Shown one piece after another: positions 12,232-24,735 of a stretch of DNA of 64,000 bases. Positions within the stretch are counted from its first letter, which is position 1, and every line of letters starts with the position of its first letter. The position numbers and the translations under genes are program-made. The notes beneath the pieces are model-generated. The model did no database searches. It saw nothing but the letters and a program-made list of their open reading frames with translations, and was not told the DNA's origin. This stretch comes from Elephas maximus indicus (lineage: Eukaryota; Chordata; Mammalia; Proboscidea; Elephantidae). Location: the NCBI RefSeq assembly GCF_024166365.1, contig NC_064830.1, positions 94,232,968 through 94,296,967 of the forward strand, written 5' to 3'.

Positions 12232-13214
12232 CTGTCTTAGGCTGGCTTTTCTAGAAAAGCAAAACCAATGAACCATATATATATAGTGAGAGAGATTTAT
12301 CTCAAGGAAATGGCTCACACCATTGTGTCGTCGTTAGGTGCCGTCGAGTCGCTTCCTACTCATAGCGACCCTATGCACAACAGAATGAAGCACTGCCCGG
12401 TCCTGTGCCATCCTTACAATCATTATGCTTGAGCTCATTGTTGCAGCCACTGTGTCAATCCACCTCGTTGAGGGTCTTCCTCTTTTCCGCTGACCCTGTA
12501 CTCTGCCAAGCATGAGGTCCTTCTCCAGGGACTGATCCCTCCTGGCAACACGTCCAAAGTATGTAAGACGCAGTCTCGCCATCCTTGCCTCTAAGGAGCA
12601 TTCTGGCTGCACTTCTTCCAAGACAGATTTGTTTGTTCTTTTGGCAGTCCATGGTATATTCAATATTCTTCGCCGACACCACAATTCAAAGGCGTTAAGT
12701 CTTCTCCAGTCTTCCTTGTTCATTGTCCAGCTTTCACATGTGTATGATGCAATTGAAAATACCATGGCTTGGGTCAGGCGCACCTTAGTCCTCAGGGTGA
12801 CATCTTTGCTCTTCAACACTTTGAAGAGGTCCTTTGCAGCAGATTTGCCCAATGCAATGCATCTTTTGATTTCTTGACTGCTGCAATTGTAGGGGCTGGC
12901 AAGTCCCAAGTTCACAGGTCAGGTGTCAGGTTGGCAGCTTCTCCTGACTCACATAGCTGCAGGGGCTGACAAATCCCAAGATCAGCAGGTAATCTGCTAG
13001 CTCAAGTTCCAAATATCAGAGGATCCAGAGCGAGAGCCTTGCTGGAACATCCATCTATACACTGGGGGGAGGCCACATCCTCAAAGAAACTCCCTTTCAA
13101 CTGATCGGCTGCTCATAGCAGATCTCATCATGGAGTTGATTACATCATTACGTAAATGCCAAACTACATCATAACCACCAAACCATTGAGAATCATGGTC
13201 CAGCCAAGTTGACA
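12232..13214. repeat. older interspersed repeat split by an RTE insertion
   Basis: Unclassified repeat-like DNA flanks the RTE LINE on both sides. Its left part reads gagagagatttatctcaaggaa then tggctcacaccattgt, and its right part resumes at aggggctggcaagtcccaag and ends near ccagccaagttgacacatg. The two halves join into one continuous element once the RTE is removed. The style recalls old mammalian LTR or LINE remnants, but I cannot name the family. Confidence 0.4.
12327..12895 (-). mobile_element. 5'-truncated RTE-type LINE, 3' end of the reverse-transcriptase ORF
   Basis: The reverse strand encodes about 190 codons without a stop, with the C-terminal motifs of RTE/BovB polyproteins: SYTCESWTMNKEDWRRLNAF, WCRRRILNIPW, RLTYFGRVARRD, LEKDLMLGRVQGQRKRGR and RWID. 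The frame ends MSRKRLDGT-stop inside the 3' tail. About 570 bp remain of a multi-kilobase element, so it is a dead 5'-truncated copy. ATTGT flanks both ends (12322-12326 and 12896-12900), consistent with a short target-site duplication. The tail sequence around GGGTCGCTATGAGTAGGAAG and CGACTCGACGGCACC is shared with the SINEs of this window, which suggests that RTE machinery moved them. The open frame is not a host gene. Confidence 0.85.
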
Positions 13215-16200
13215 CATGACCTTAGCCATTGCACTGGATTGCCGAGAGGGGAGGCATGTGGGGAGAAAACGGTTACCCAGAGCCTGCCCTGAGCCCTGGG
13301 GTCAGGATCAAGCCTGAAGGCCCTCCTCAGGGTCCTGCATAAAGCTGTCTTCACATTCTTGGGCACCCCTGGGATTTTGGGCTTCCTACTATTGTTGGGG
13401 GGGTCCTGGGTAGCCTCCAGTCTTGATTTCCCCTTGATTCCCATCCTGCACAGAACTGACGACACTGACCTCCAGACAATTGGCAAGGAGTGCCTGAGAG
13501 GCCACCCAGATCTCTCAGAATGAAAACTGAGCCCAGAGTGGGGCTGATCCTGGCCTCCAACAGGAGCAGAGCTGGCCCACACCCAGATCTGGCCTCAGTC
13601 CAGCACTTTTTCTGAACACGGAGCCACTCCTGTCATCTTTCTCCATTCTCTGCCAGGCAGTGCTGCTCTGGAGTGGGGGTGGGACAGCCTTCCTTCCGCA
13701 GCAGCAGCCCCTGGACCACCAGTGCTGTATCTTGATCCAATCTGCTCCATAGACTGGGCAGAGTCCATTCCAGGCAGGGAGAAGGGTAGGAAGAGCCCTT
13801 ATTCTACAGGGACCCTCCCCAGGGCTGGCCAGTTTTCCTCAAGGTCCCCAGACATGACCTTTCTCTCTGGGCTGGGAATTGGGAGCCCTAGACTTGCGTT
13901 TGACTTTCTCTTACCCTCCTTCTGCCACTTGGTGGAGGAGGAGGTGGGCCGTCTGGTTGGTGGGCTCGTCCCCCCTCCATGCTCCTACCTGAAGCATCCA
14001 GCAATTCTGTGATTGATGCAGAACAGAGCTGTCCCTTAGCTAAGCCTAGGACTCCGGACATGTTTCATGCTGCCAGCTCTCCCAAGACCAACTGCAGGTT
14101 GGTAGAGCTGTCTCATAAGAAGTCCACAAGAATATGGCCCATCCTTGGAGGCACAGTTAGATTTACGCAGTGAGGTACAAAGTCACCCAGGGAGATGGGG
14201 AAGAAGGGGGCGAGGCCCCAGAGCTCCTAAGAGGGTTCCAGCCAGGGATAGAGTGATATCCTGCTCAAGTGTGTGTCTCCCCACAAAATTCTGTGCTCCT
14301 CAGGGCTGGCACACAGGGGCATCAGCCGAGGGACTGACCAGTATACCCTTGGGGACTGGGCCCATGCTGAGCCTCCTCTACCCCAGGGAGCAATTGGGTC
14401 CTGCTCTGTCCCCAGCCTGCAGCGTGACCTAGGCAAGCACAGTTCCTGTGGGGCCTCGGGCTCCCCTCTGTGTGGTGAGAGGTGGGGCTGGACCATCTCT
14501 GGGAAACACATCCACTGGGTAAGTGGGGCTCACCAAGCTCTGGGCCCCGGCATGGAGGGGACGCCTTTTTCTAATTTGCCCACACCCTCTGCAGCACACT
14601 GCCCGGCCTCTTGACGCACCCTCTTGTCCGTTCTTCTCCAAGGGCCAGGACCATGCCTGGTCCCTCCCCTGCTGAGCCCCAGCGTGCCTCCTGTAGCCTG
14701 CACTGAGTTTGGCCTTCAGTGCCCTCCAAGAAGGGACTCCTCACCTCTCTCACAACCCTGCTTACTCATGCCATTCCCCTAGTGGGCTACCACCCAAGGT
14801 TCACTTCTGTAAATCCCTCTTTCCCACCCCTCTGCTAAGACCCCAGGATGTCCTGGGCCTCTCTAAGGGCACAATGCTGCTGGTCACTGAGCTGCTTTCT
14901 CCTCCTGCCCCCTGAAAGGAAGACTTGGACTGACTGGCTGGGTGCTGGGCCCAGAGGAGGTGCCCACAAGGAGGGCAGGTTTCACAACTGGGAGGGAGGA
15001 GGGCTATGGAGAGACCCAGGAATCAACCTGGAACCAAGGGTGGCTTGTGCCCTCCAGGGATCCCTGAGGGAGCCAGTGAGCAAGGGGTGAGCAACAGCCT
15101 CAGGGACTTGAGGTCCTCAAAAGAGCTGACTTGCCAGCCTTCACCATAAGCCTGAGAGATGGGGCATTGTCTCCCAGGCACCCTCAGCCTGAGCAGAGGG
15201 GCCTAGATGCTAACATTCATTGAATCAAGTCCAATGTCTAAGTCCTCAGACCTGAAAGACATCAGAGGCCTTTAGAGATGGACCCATTGAAAAGACGGGG
15301 CAAGGCCTGGAGGGCCTGGAACCGCTCCTGCACAACAGTAATCATGCAGAGGCTCACCATGTCTCTAAGCGCCCGGCGCGAACCCCTCCCAGCGCAGACC
15401 CCCAGACATGGGCTGACCTGCCCCGCCCTGCCAGCCAGATCCCATTCCAACCAGAGGTGCTGCCCCAGACCCCACATGTAAGCTGAGCTCTGGCATAGGG
15501 CCAGGCCAGCCTCAAACATCCCTTCTCTCTCCTGCTCCTGGGGTGGCCCAAGCACCTGCCTCAGTTTCCCGACTTTAGTTTCCTATGGAGATTAGGGCCT
15601 GTTTCCTTTGTGGGGACTGAATTTCTCCCCTCCCACCTACCCTGTGCCCCAGTCGGGTTCCAGCTGATGGCCTGAAAGGCCCCCAGGACTCAAAGCTGCT
15701 GCCTCTGGAATTTTGCCCATAGGCTTCATTTGCAGAGTGGGCTCCAGGTGCACAGCCCTGAGGCCCTTGGCAGCTGTTTGCATTTTGCAGCCTGGCCACC
15801 CTGACCAGCACTAGCCCCTCCTGAGGGCCCAAAAGGCTTCACCAGGTGGCACCGGAAGCTAAGGAGCCCAGCTCCCTGTCCCCCAGCTCATCTTGTCTCC
15901 CCTGCCCCCTCCAGGACTTGCTGTAGGGACCTGAGCAAGTCCCTTCACTCTGAGACTCACTGTTCCTAGTTGTTAAGCAGGGGTAATAATACTTCTTCAC
16001 AGGGTTGATGTGAAGATTAACTTGTCAGAATCTTGGCACTGGCTTAGGACACTCTGAGGGCACAGGCAGGGAAGCTCTCTCAGACAGGCCAGGGTGGCCC
16101 TGCTGCCAGGTATGGGGGAAGAGGTAGGACTCTGGGAACTGGCAAGCAGAGTGAGGGTGAGGACTGGACAGGCTGACTCTCTGGGTGCTGGCCACAGGAG

Positions 16201-16224
16201 TGTGGAGGCGTCCAGGAAATTCCT

Positions 16225-16310
16225 GAGATGTGTGTGTCTGGGTCTGTGTCTCTGTGTGCCTATGTTTGTGTCTCTGTGTCTTTATGTGTGTGTCTGCATG
16301 TGAGTGTTGC
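16225..16310. repeat. TG/TCTGTG-rich simple repeat
   Basis: Interrupted repeats of TGTGTC and TGTG (for example gtgtgtctgggtctgtgtctc). An imperfect microsatellite in intergenic DNA. Confidence 0.8.
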
Positions 16311-17459
16311 GGAAGAGGGGTAGCCAACTTAGGGGTCTGAAGCTCGAGAAATGGGTCTGCACAGTCTCAGGCGCTGGTGGGTAGAAGGGTGGGTAGACTG
16401 GGCAGCGCCCTGGCCTACAGGCCCAGACCCATGCTACTGGTTGGGCCAGCACAATTCTTGTTCTGTGTGTTTATTTCCCTGTTTGTTGGCTGCCCTCCAG
16501 GTCCAGCAAGGCCTCTGAGGGCTTGGATCTGCTCTGGCTAATGCATGCCTGCTCCAGAGGTGGGCATCACAGCAGGCTGCACCAGGGACAGGCAGTAAAG
16601 GGATAAGCTGGGCAGGAGTGTGTGGGTGTGTTGCTCCAGGCCCCTCCCTGCACAGTGCTGCTCCTCTCTGGGACCCTGGGAAAGTAGGGCTTTGGCTTAG
16701 AAGAGAATGTGGGAGTGTCTTGCCACAGTCTCAGGCTCTGGGACCTTTGTGAGTGGAGGCAGTGTTGGGTCTCTCAGATTCTTAGGAGCTTGAGAACCTG
16801 GCTCCAAAAGCCTCAACCTGCTTTCTGTCTCCCTCAGGCCTCTCAGAATCCCTCTTGGGCCATGTTACCTGGTGGCCAGTAGGGTCAGGCAGACAGGAGA
16901 GAGGACTGAGGTAGGTTCCTGCCTGGGCCGGACAAGGTGGGCCTCCTGGGCAGCATCCTCCGTCAGGCTCTCCTGCCCCTCCTCAGCCAAATGGAGACCA
17001 CATTCACTTCACTCTCTGCAGGTCCCAGCCTGCATTTCTGGGCATGGGGGCCAGAGGATTAGGTGCTTTGTTGAGGCTACCACCCCACCCCCCTCAGAAA
17101 GCCACTTTGGAGTTGCCACACTTTCTGCATGGTCCTGCCCCTCTCTGGAGGATAATGTGGTCAGGAAAGAACTTTGAGCTCCCAGGTCGCTCCCCTCCCC
17201 CAGCCCTTCTCTGTCCCCCTTCACCTGACCCCAGGCTAGTTGTCTTTATGTTCCTGAGTTTGAAAGCCAGAGTCAATTGCCCCTCCTGGTTTTCCCTGTC
17301 CCGCACCTGGCCCTTGAGGTTTTGTCTAGTTACAGCCATTAAAAAAAACATTACCTCTCTCTTAATGGTCATGGGGCTTAAAGACAGGGCTGTGTCCTGT
17401 CACATATACACTATATCCCCAGGGCTTGGCTCCCGGTAGCCCCTCAGCAATTTCAATGA

Positions 17460-17492
17460 ATGTGTGAGTGTGTGTGTGTGTGTGAGTGTGCA
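17460..17492. repeat. (TG)n microsatellite
   Basis: A TG run interrupted by two GAG steps, about 75 bp beyond the HSPB1 poly(A) signal. Confidence 0.85.
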
Positions 17493-17567
17493 GGGTACTA
17501 ACCCCCCCCCACAACAGCCCTCCACAAACACCAGAGTCTGAGGCTGCACCTGGCGGTTGCTTCGAAC

Positions 17568-17573
17568 TTTATT
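17568..17573 (-). terminator. HSPB1: HSPB1 poly(A) signal
   Basis: AATAAA on the minus strand (TTTATT on plus), 111 nt after the HSPB1 stop codon, in the context CAAATAAAGTTCGAAG. It implies a short 3' UTR of about 130 nt, normal for HSPB1. Confidence 0.9.
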
Positions 17574-17683
17574 TGAGAAAAACTGAAGGTAAACGTATCA
17601 AAAGAGCATACAGATTGGTGAGTGGGGATGGCCAGCGATGGCTACTGGGGTGTGGGGGTGTTTGGGCAGCAAGGTCGAGACTT

Positions 17684-19073
<1,390 letters not shown>

Positions 19074-19115
19074 GCTGGTTCAGCTCGGTTGGATGCGTCT
19101 GGCTGAAGTTCGGAG
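19074..19115 (-). other. HSPB1: HSPB1 5' untranslated region (inferred extent)
   Basis: About 40 nt between the ATG and the point roughly 28 nt downstream of the TATA box. The boundary is inferred from TATA spacing only. Confidence 0.6.
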
Positions 19116-19142
19116 AATGTGGGGCGGCTGGCCCCGCTAGGG

Positions 19143-19150
19143 CTTTTATG
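19143..19150 (-). promoter_or_regulatory. HSPB1: TATA box of HSPB1
   Basis: CATAAAAG on the minus strand, about 70 nt before the start codon, in ACCCATAAAAGCCCTAG. A focused TATA promoter suits a heat-shock gene. Confidence 0.8.
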
Positions 19151-19246
19151 GGTCTCCAACCGGATATTTTTAGCAGGCGGTGTTTCAGGTCTCTATTAAT
19201 GGCAATGACTGGCTGGGGTCTGTCCCTCCTCCTGCATTCCTCCAAC

Positions 19247-19270
19247 GGGGGCGGGAGCGGGGGCGGGGGT
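19247..19270. promoter_or_regulatory. paired GC boxes (Sp1-type) upstream of HSPB1
   Basis: Two GGGGGCGGG motifs within 24 bp (ggggcgggag and cgggggcggggg), about 130-155 bp upstream of the inferred HSPB1 start site. Confidence 0.65.
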
Positions 19271-19297
19271 GAGGCGAGGAAGGCCCTGCCCACATCG

Positions 19298-19307
19298 GGA
19301 ACCTTCT
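19298..19307. promoter_or_regulatory. heat-shock-element-like site of HSPB1
   Basis: gGAAccTTCt contains two perfectly inverted nGAAn pentamers, the core of an HSF1 site, about 185 bp upstream of the inferred start site. A third pentamer is not perfect. The position and gene identity make HSF1 control likely. Confidence 0.6.
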
Positions 19308-19312
19308 GTTGT

Positions 19313-19329
19313 TAAAAAAAAAAAAAAAA
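19313..19329. repeat. poly(A) run, 17 bp
   Basis: A mononucleotide run next to the heat-shock-type element upstream of HSPB1. Confidence 0.85.
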
Positions 19330-19559
19330 GGGCTGGAGCGCACGTACTAGTGTTGGCCGGACACTTGCAGGCCTGGGCGCTAAAGCTCTGAGCTGCGGTC
19401 AGTGGACAGTCCCACTCTTTTGTTAAGGAGGACAAGCCGAGAGAGTTTGAGTTACTTGTCCCAGGCCACACAACTAGTAAGCAGCGGAGGCAGGATTTGA
19501 ACCACACTGTGTCTGTGATACAATGCCTTAAGAAACAATCTGGTGTGGTCGTTAGGAAC

Positions 19560-19765
19560 CAGACTCTGGTTCTGCCTGAATGCACATCTTGGTTCTGCCC
19601 CTAATTGTATTAGTTTGGGCAAATGAGATTCTTTGTGCCTCAGTTTCCCCATTTGGAAAATGGAGATGATGTAATAATAATGCTTATAATAATGAAGGCT
19701 TCTGTGGCTTAGTGCCAGGCCTTAGGGCCTGGTACCTAATGATTGTTAATATTATTATTATTATC
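19560..19765 (+). repeat. MIR-like ancient SINE
   Basis: It contains the phrases TGTGCCTCAGTTTCCCCATT and GAAAATGGAGATGATGTAAT followed by ATAATAATG steps. These are the common MIR core and tail. Confidence 0.65.
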
Positions 19766-20208
19766 TACTTGAAATGCACAAGAGGGAAGAGGAAGGATGA
19801 AAAAAAAAACCCAGAGGAAGGATAGTGTGTACAAGTCTGTTCTCTCCACACCCCAGCCCTGTGGCAGAGGAGCTGGCATGTGTGGGTTTGACATTCTTCC
19901 CTGCCCCTAGTAAACTGGGCTGGCCCAGCTTAGAAACCCCCAGGTCTAGTCCTGAGAGGGTGGTGGTGGGGGAAGCTTATTGCCAAATCTCCTGTTATAT
20001 CTGTTTCTCAAGGAGCACTGGACAGGGAACCTGAAGTGCAGCAATCTGGAATCTAGTCTGGGCTTTGTCGTTGACTTACTGTGTAATTTGGGGCAAAGCA
20101 CCTCCTTTCTGTAGCCTCAGTTTGTCCTTTTGCATCTTATGATTTCAAACCCCCTTTTGTATCTGATTCCCACAGCACAAAGGGAAAGAGGGATTCTAGG
20201 TGATAGAT

Positions 20209-20412
20209 GGAGTCCCTGGGTGGTACAAATGGTTAACACACTTGACAGCCAGCCTAAAGATTAGAGGTTCGAGTCTACCCAGAAGAGCCTCAGAAGAAAG
20301 GCCTGGCAACCTACTTTCCAAAAAAATCAGCCATTGGAAAACCCTATGAAACAGAGTTCTACTCTGACACACACTGAGTCTCCATGAGTTGGAGTCCACT
20401 TGAAACACTAAC
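20209..20412 (+). repeat. AfroSINE variant with an alternative middle module
   Basis: The head GGAGTCCCTGGGTGGTACAA is followed by GAAGAAAGGCCTGGCAACC and a tail resembling GAGTCTCCATGAGTTGGAG. The middle module differs from the TTACAGCC form and is shared with the copy at 47.15 kb, so at least two subfamilies are present. Confidence 0.75.
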
Positions 20413-23400
20413 AGAGCCAGACCTCTTGCCTCCTAGTATCCAGGGCTCTTACCCTTGTGGGGCTCCTGCCCTGGGGTCCTCTGGTCCCTCTTTTCCCAGC
20501 CCATTCTACTTGCTACCCTTATGCTGGGGCTGAGGCCCTCCTCTTGCCAGGTCTATAGGGGACCTATACCAAGGCCACTAAGGCCTTGCCCTGGCCAGGC
20601 CCAGACTCCAGGCATACCTGAGAGAATGGGAGCCAGGACTCGAGGTTGCTCATCTTGATGGGCTGGGGGTGGCCACAAGTCTCATGCCCTCTCTGAGCCT
20701 CGGTTTCCTCTTTGAAAGAGAGCACACAGACACCTCTCTTTCTTACCTCCCTGCTGCTCATCGGGGAAAAGCCAGGACTGGGCCCCGAAGCCAAGGCCAC
20801 CTCTGGAAAGGCCTCTGAGCTCCGGGGGTCTGGAGAGCCCAGGGTGGGAGGCAGGCAGGACTCCTGACTTCTGCCCCATTTCTCTTGCTGGATCATGTCA
20901 TAAGCCCAGTGGGTTTCTGCTGGGAGCTACTGGCCGCCCCCCAAGGGTCTCAGCTTCAGGAAGCCCAGGCCTTTGCTCCCTAGCATGTCCAGCCCCACCT
21001 ATCCCTAGCTCTATAAAACAGAGATGAGATCAGGAACCAGGGAGGGCCTCATCTGCCCCTGCCTGTCCACCTTGGCCCAGACTGGAGCCCAGGGCACCCC
21101 ACCCTAGAGGGAGCTGTCAGGTGTGGTCAGGATGCTTTCAAGTGCAGCCTTGCCAGGCCCAGACGCCCTTTGGGTGGGGGCCGTCTGCTGGCTGCCAGCC
21201 CTTTGAACACAGCTCCGTTCATCGCTCCCTTCATCTCACCTGAAACCAGGGTGTGGAGAGTCCATCCCCGCTGGCCCAGCCGGAGGAGGAAGTTGTGCAA
21301 CCCAGGGGGCCCCACAGCACCCCGATCTGGGGGCTGAGAATGCATATCCATCTTCAGTGGGTCAGTTCTTGAGGGACAACTTTCATATCATCCAGTCAAT
21401 CACAAGGGAGGGACATGGATGGCTCTGGGCAGCACCGCGCTGGGCGAGATGGGGGTGGGGGTAGGAAACTGCATTTGGGGGTTAGACGGGATTGGGAGTG
21501 AATCTGGGTACTGGTGGTCTTTCTGGGCCCACATGTCCCATCTGTCAAATGGGGTAAATAATAAATGCGCCCACCCTGCAGGGTTGTGGTGAGTCTCAAA
21601 TGCAATAAAGCCTGTTACAGGCCTGGGGCTCAGTAAGTGCTCCTGGCCTTTAATTTTGGACATTGCAACTTCAACGAAGTTGTATGTATGTGCTTTACTA
21701 CTTCAAAGTATCTTATCAGAGTTCCGTTATTCAGATGAGAAAACTGAGGGTCAGAATTGCCCCAAGGTGACAAAGCTGGGAAGGGTGGGGAGGGATTGGA
21801 ACTCAGGCCTCTTGATTCCCTGCCCATCAGTCAAGAGACTTCCCAGGCAGCCCAGGAAGGGCTGTGGGTTGTAGGCTCCCAGAGTGCAGAGTGGGGTGTG
21901 CAGCTAAGGGTTCCTTGTGGGGCCAGGCACTCTGGGTCCCTTCCAGCCCTGACCAGGCATCCTTCCTTCAGGAGGTGATACCGGACACCTGCCACAGGGC
22001 TTGGTTAGCAGAGCAAGGGGTGGAAGTCAGCCCTGACTGGCCGATTGTTCTTTGACAATTTGAGACTCCGACTCTGGCATCCTGGGGCGCTGAGCTGCCA
22101 AGGGTAGTTTTTCAGTGCTCACCCCCAGAGGTTTTCCAGAAGCCACAGGGCAGGTGCTAGCCCTACCCCGCTTCATTACCTATTGTATGGTCTGGGCATT
22201 CCTGCATCCGAGACAGCCCCTTCTCTCCTCCCTAGCCCTGAAGTCTGGGGTGCTCCTGAGCAGCCTCCTTTGCACCATGTCTGAGGCCCTGGCCACAGTA
22301 GCCATGCCCTTGGCAGGCCTTTGTTAACTGTGGCTGAACTGGCCCCTCCCTCTTTGGCTCAGGGTCAAAGAAAGCTCCAGAGTGTTCAGGCAGCTGCCTG
22401 AGCTCCCTGGAGAGGCCTGACAGCTGACGATTGCACCAGCCACAGGGCCTGCCAGAAACTGAAAATGTAGGCAGCCGTAATTAGAGTGCATGGGGGTGGC
22501 AGGCACGGGGTCTTTCTGGAAGCTTCTATACACTGCCCCTCTGGGGCAAAAACCCATCTCTGGCCTGCCTTGCTTCCTAGGCCTCTGGCTTCTGAATTGT
22601 CCAGGGGTCATCCCTCCCCAAGCACTGCTGAAGGGGACTAGGAGGGAGCAGGTGGGAGGGCTGGGGATCCATCTTCCAGCACCTTCCACCCCCTCTCCAT
22701 GGAGCAGAAAAAATGGGAGTCTGGGAACCTGGGATGTCTTTGACTCTGTGACCTTGGCCAGGGGCCGGCTGCTGTGACTCATTTTCTTCATCTGCACAAT
22801 GAGACCATTGGACTGGCTGTTCTGTAAGACTCCTTTCAGGGCCAGGAAGCAACAGTTGCTCCTCCAGGGTCCTCCCTACCCCAGTGCCCTGCCTACCTGC
22901 TCTGCAGTCTAATGCTGCAGCCGTAGGGGGGGTGTACATGGTAAATGGAGGCAGAGATTGAGGGGTAAGGGGAGGAGGTGAGACACTCACCAGGCCTGAG
23001 ATGTGGATGTCCCGTCCCTGTTGACCAGCTGAGCCTAGGCCAGGCGTGACTTGGGGCTGCTGTCCCTTTAAACCAAAGTAAGGTAAGAAACAGGGGTGGG
23101 GGCCCAGGAATTCCCCCTAGACTGGAAAAATTGGAAGGAGAAAGGGATTCCTGTGCTGAGGTGGATTTGGGCTTCCAGCCTAAGGGAGAGAGCCCTGGAA
23201 AGTGAGCAAGAGGCTGTGGAGATGGGGCCATGGGACAGGGCACCCCCACGCCTTGGGTCTCCTGAGAGCCCTCCACAGGTGGAGGGGGTCTGGTGATAGG
23301 AGTGGTTTGCTAAATACTCCCGCAGCTGAGAGAGAGGGGCAGACAGGAGGCCAGGGGGCTTCCAGAAGCATATCAGAGAGGGAAGGGATGGGGGTACTGG

Positions 23401-23962
23401 CTCAGGGCTGGGACACCCAAATTGGGCATATGCACTTGTGTCTTGTTGTCCTGGGTCTGGGGTCGCAGGTGAACGGTTAGAAACCGTTAGAAGAAATGGA
23501 AAAATACTTCCAGGGAAATGGGAAATAGGAAAGCCTGTCCAGCCTCCCAGCTGCTGTGTGGGTAAGGAGGAGGGTAGGGGGTCCCCACGGGCCCCCATCT
23601 GAGGAGAGAGAGACCAGGATAGAACCTGCTACACCCTAAAACCAGAGAACTTGTTCCAGGCTCAGGACACATCCCAGGGAAGGTGGCCCAGCCCGCCCCA
23701 CCTCCACCCTGTCTATCCGTTCCCTATCCCCCTCCCCCTTCCACAGGAGGCAACGAGAGCTTCCTGTTTTCCTGCCTGCCTTCCTGGCAGTATTTTTCCC
23801 CTTCCCAAGGTAGAGAGCAGAATTCAGGCTGAGCCCCTGGTCTATGGGAGGGATGGGAGTCTTGCACCCTTCTCCTTCCTCCCTGGGGGAGGGGTGCCTC
23901 TCCCCCAGATAGCTGGGAAGGGCGCTGAGGACAGGGAGTTCAGGCTTCCAGGCTGGGGTGGG

Positions 23963-24010
23963 CCCTCCCCCTCCCCCTCCCCTCCCCCCTCCCCCTCCCC
24001 CTCCCCCTTC
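23963..24010. repeat. (CCCCCT)n simple repeat
   Basis: Eight or so near-perfect CCCCCT/CCCCT units. The G-rich complement could form a quadruplex. Confidence 0.85.
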
Positions 24011-24654
24011 TCTCCTCAGTCCAGGCCCTCCTGGCAAGCTACCAATGGCTTCTTTTCCCTCTCTGTCTCCCTCTAGTGTCTTCCTGCCGCCATTACGCCT
24101 CGCCTTTGGTTCCAGCCCCACCTTCAGGATTCTGAAACTGCTCACTCTCTGGCCCCCTCCTTCTCTCATTTACTCATTCAACAAACATTTCAAGCGTGCC
24201 TATTTTGGTGATGTAGAGACCAAGAAGATATGGCCTGGTCTCTAGGGCTCATAGCTTTGGGGGGAGATAGGTATTCCAACAAATACATAACTGAAGCAAG
24301 AACTTGGAGCCCTAAAAACAGAAGCAGACCCAGAGCTGAAGGAATCCTGGGGAGGGAGTGGCCACTCAAGGAAGTCTCCCTGGAGGAGGAGGCAGCTGAG
24401 CTGGGCCTTGAACGATGAACTGCCTGAACTCATGTAGCTGGAGAGGGCATGAGTGGGGATCCTCAGGGCAGAGGGTCAGCTGGACTGAAGGCTTTGGGAG
24501 TCAAGGGCAACCATGGGAGATGAGGTTGGAGGACCAGCAGGAGCAGAGGATATCACATTCCAAGTAAAGTCATTTGGAAGGCCTCTGAGCTGGTGGACGT
24601 GCTCACAGGATGCAGGATCCAGAAGGCAGGGAGTTCTGTTTTGTCAATTCAATA

Positions 24655-24735
24655 CTGGGTCCTCAGAGCCGGGAACTGTGCCTGGCACATAGTAGGTGCT
24701 CAATAAATACTTGTGGAATGAGTGAATAAATGGTC
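24655..24735 (+). repeat. MIR-like repeat tail
   Basis: The phrase GCCTGGCACATAGTAGGTGC followed by TCAATAAATACTTGTGGAAT is a widespread MIR 3' sequence. Similar tails occur near 28.02, 57.55 and 62.37 kb. Confidence 0.6.

Larger units (their letters stand above)
2986..17549. other. intergenic interval between the convergent YWHAG and HSPB1 3' ends
   Basis: About 14.5 kb in which I recognise no protein-coding exon. It holds six AfroSINE copies (3.4, 4.9, 6.7, 7.1, 8.1 and 9.6 kb), a CpG-rich CCAAT-bearing block at 8.84-9.6 kb, a MIR-like element near 10.6-10.95 kb, a degenerate GGGGCTCAGTGAGG-type repeat at 11.83-12.15 kb, a nested RTE LINE at 12.3-12.9 kb, and TG-rich simple repeats at 16.2 and 17.46 kb. 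Open frames of 60-135 codons occur on both strands but lack family motifs. Confidence 0.7.

Noticed and set aside
12334-12915. 193-codon minus-strand frame as a possible host gene
   Set aside because: It is the reverse-transcriptase C-terminus of an RTE LINE, truncated at 5' and bounded by a target duplication. The apparent start codon lies outside the element.
16094-16327. His/Thr- or Cys/Val-rich frames near 16.2 kb
   Set aside because: They translate a TG-rich simple repeat.
21011-21018. TATA-like CTATAAAA in the HSPB1-SRRM3 interval
   Set aside because: An isolated motif with no CpG island, initiator or downstream exon. Too common by chance.
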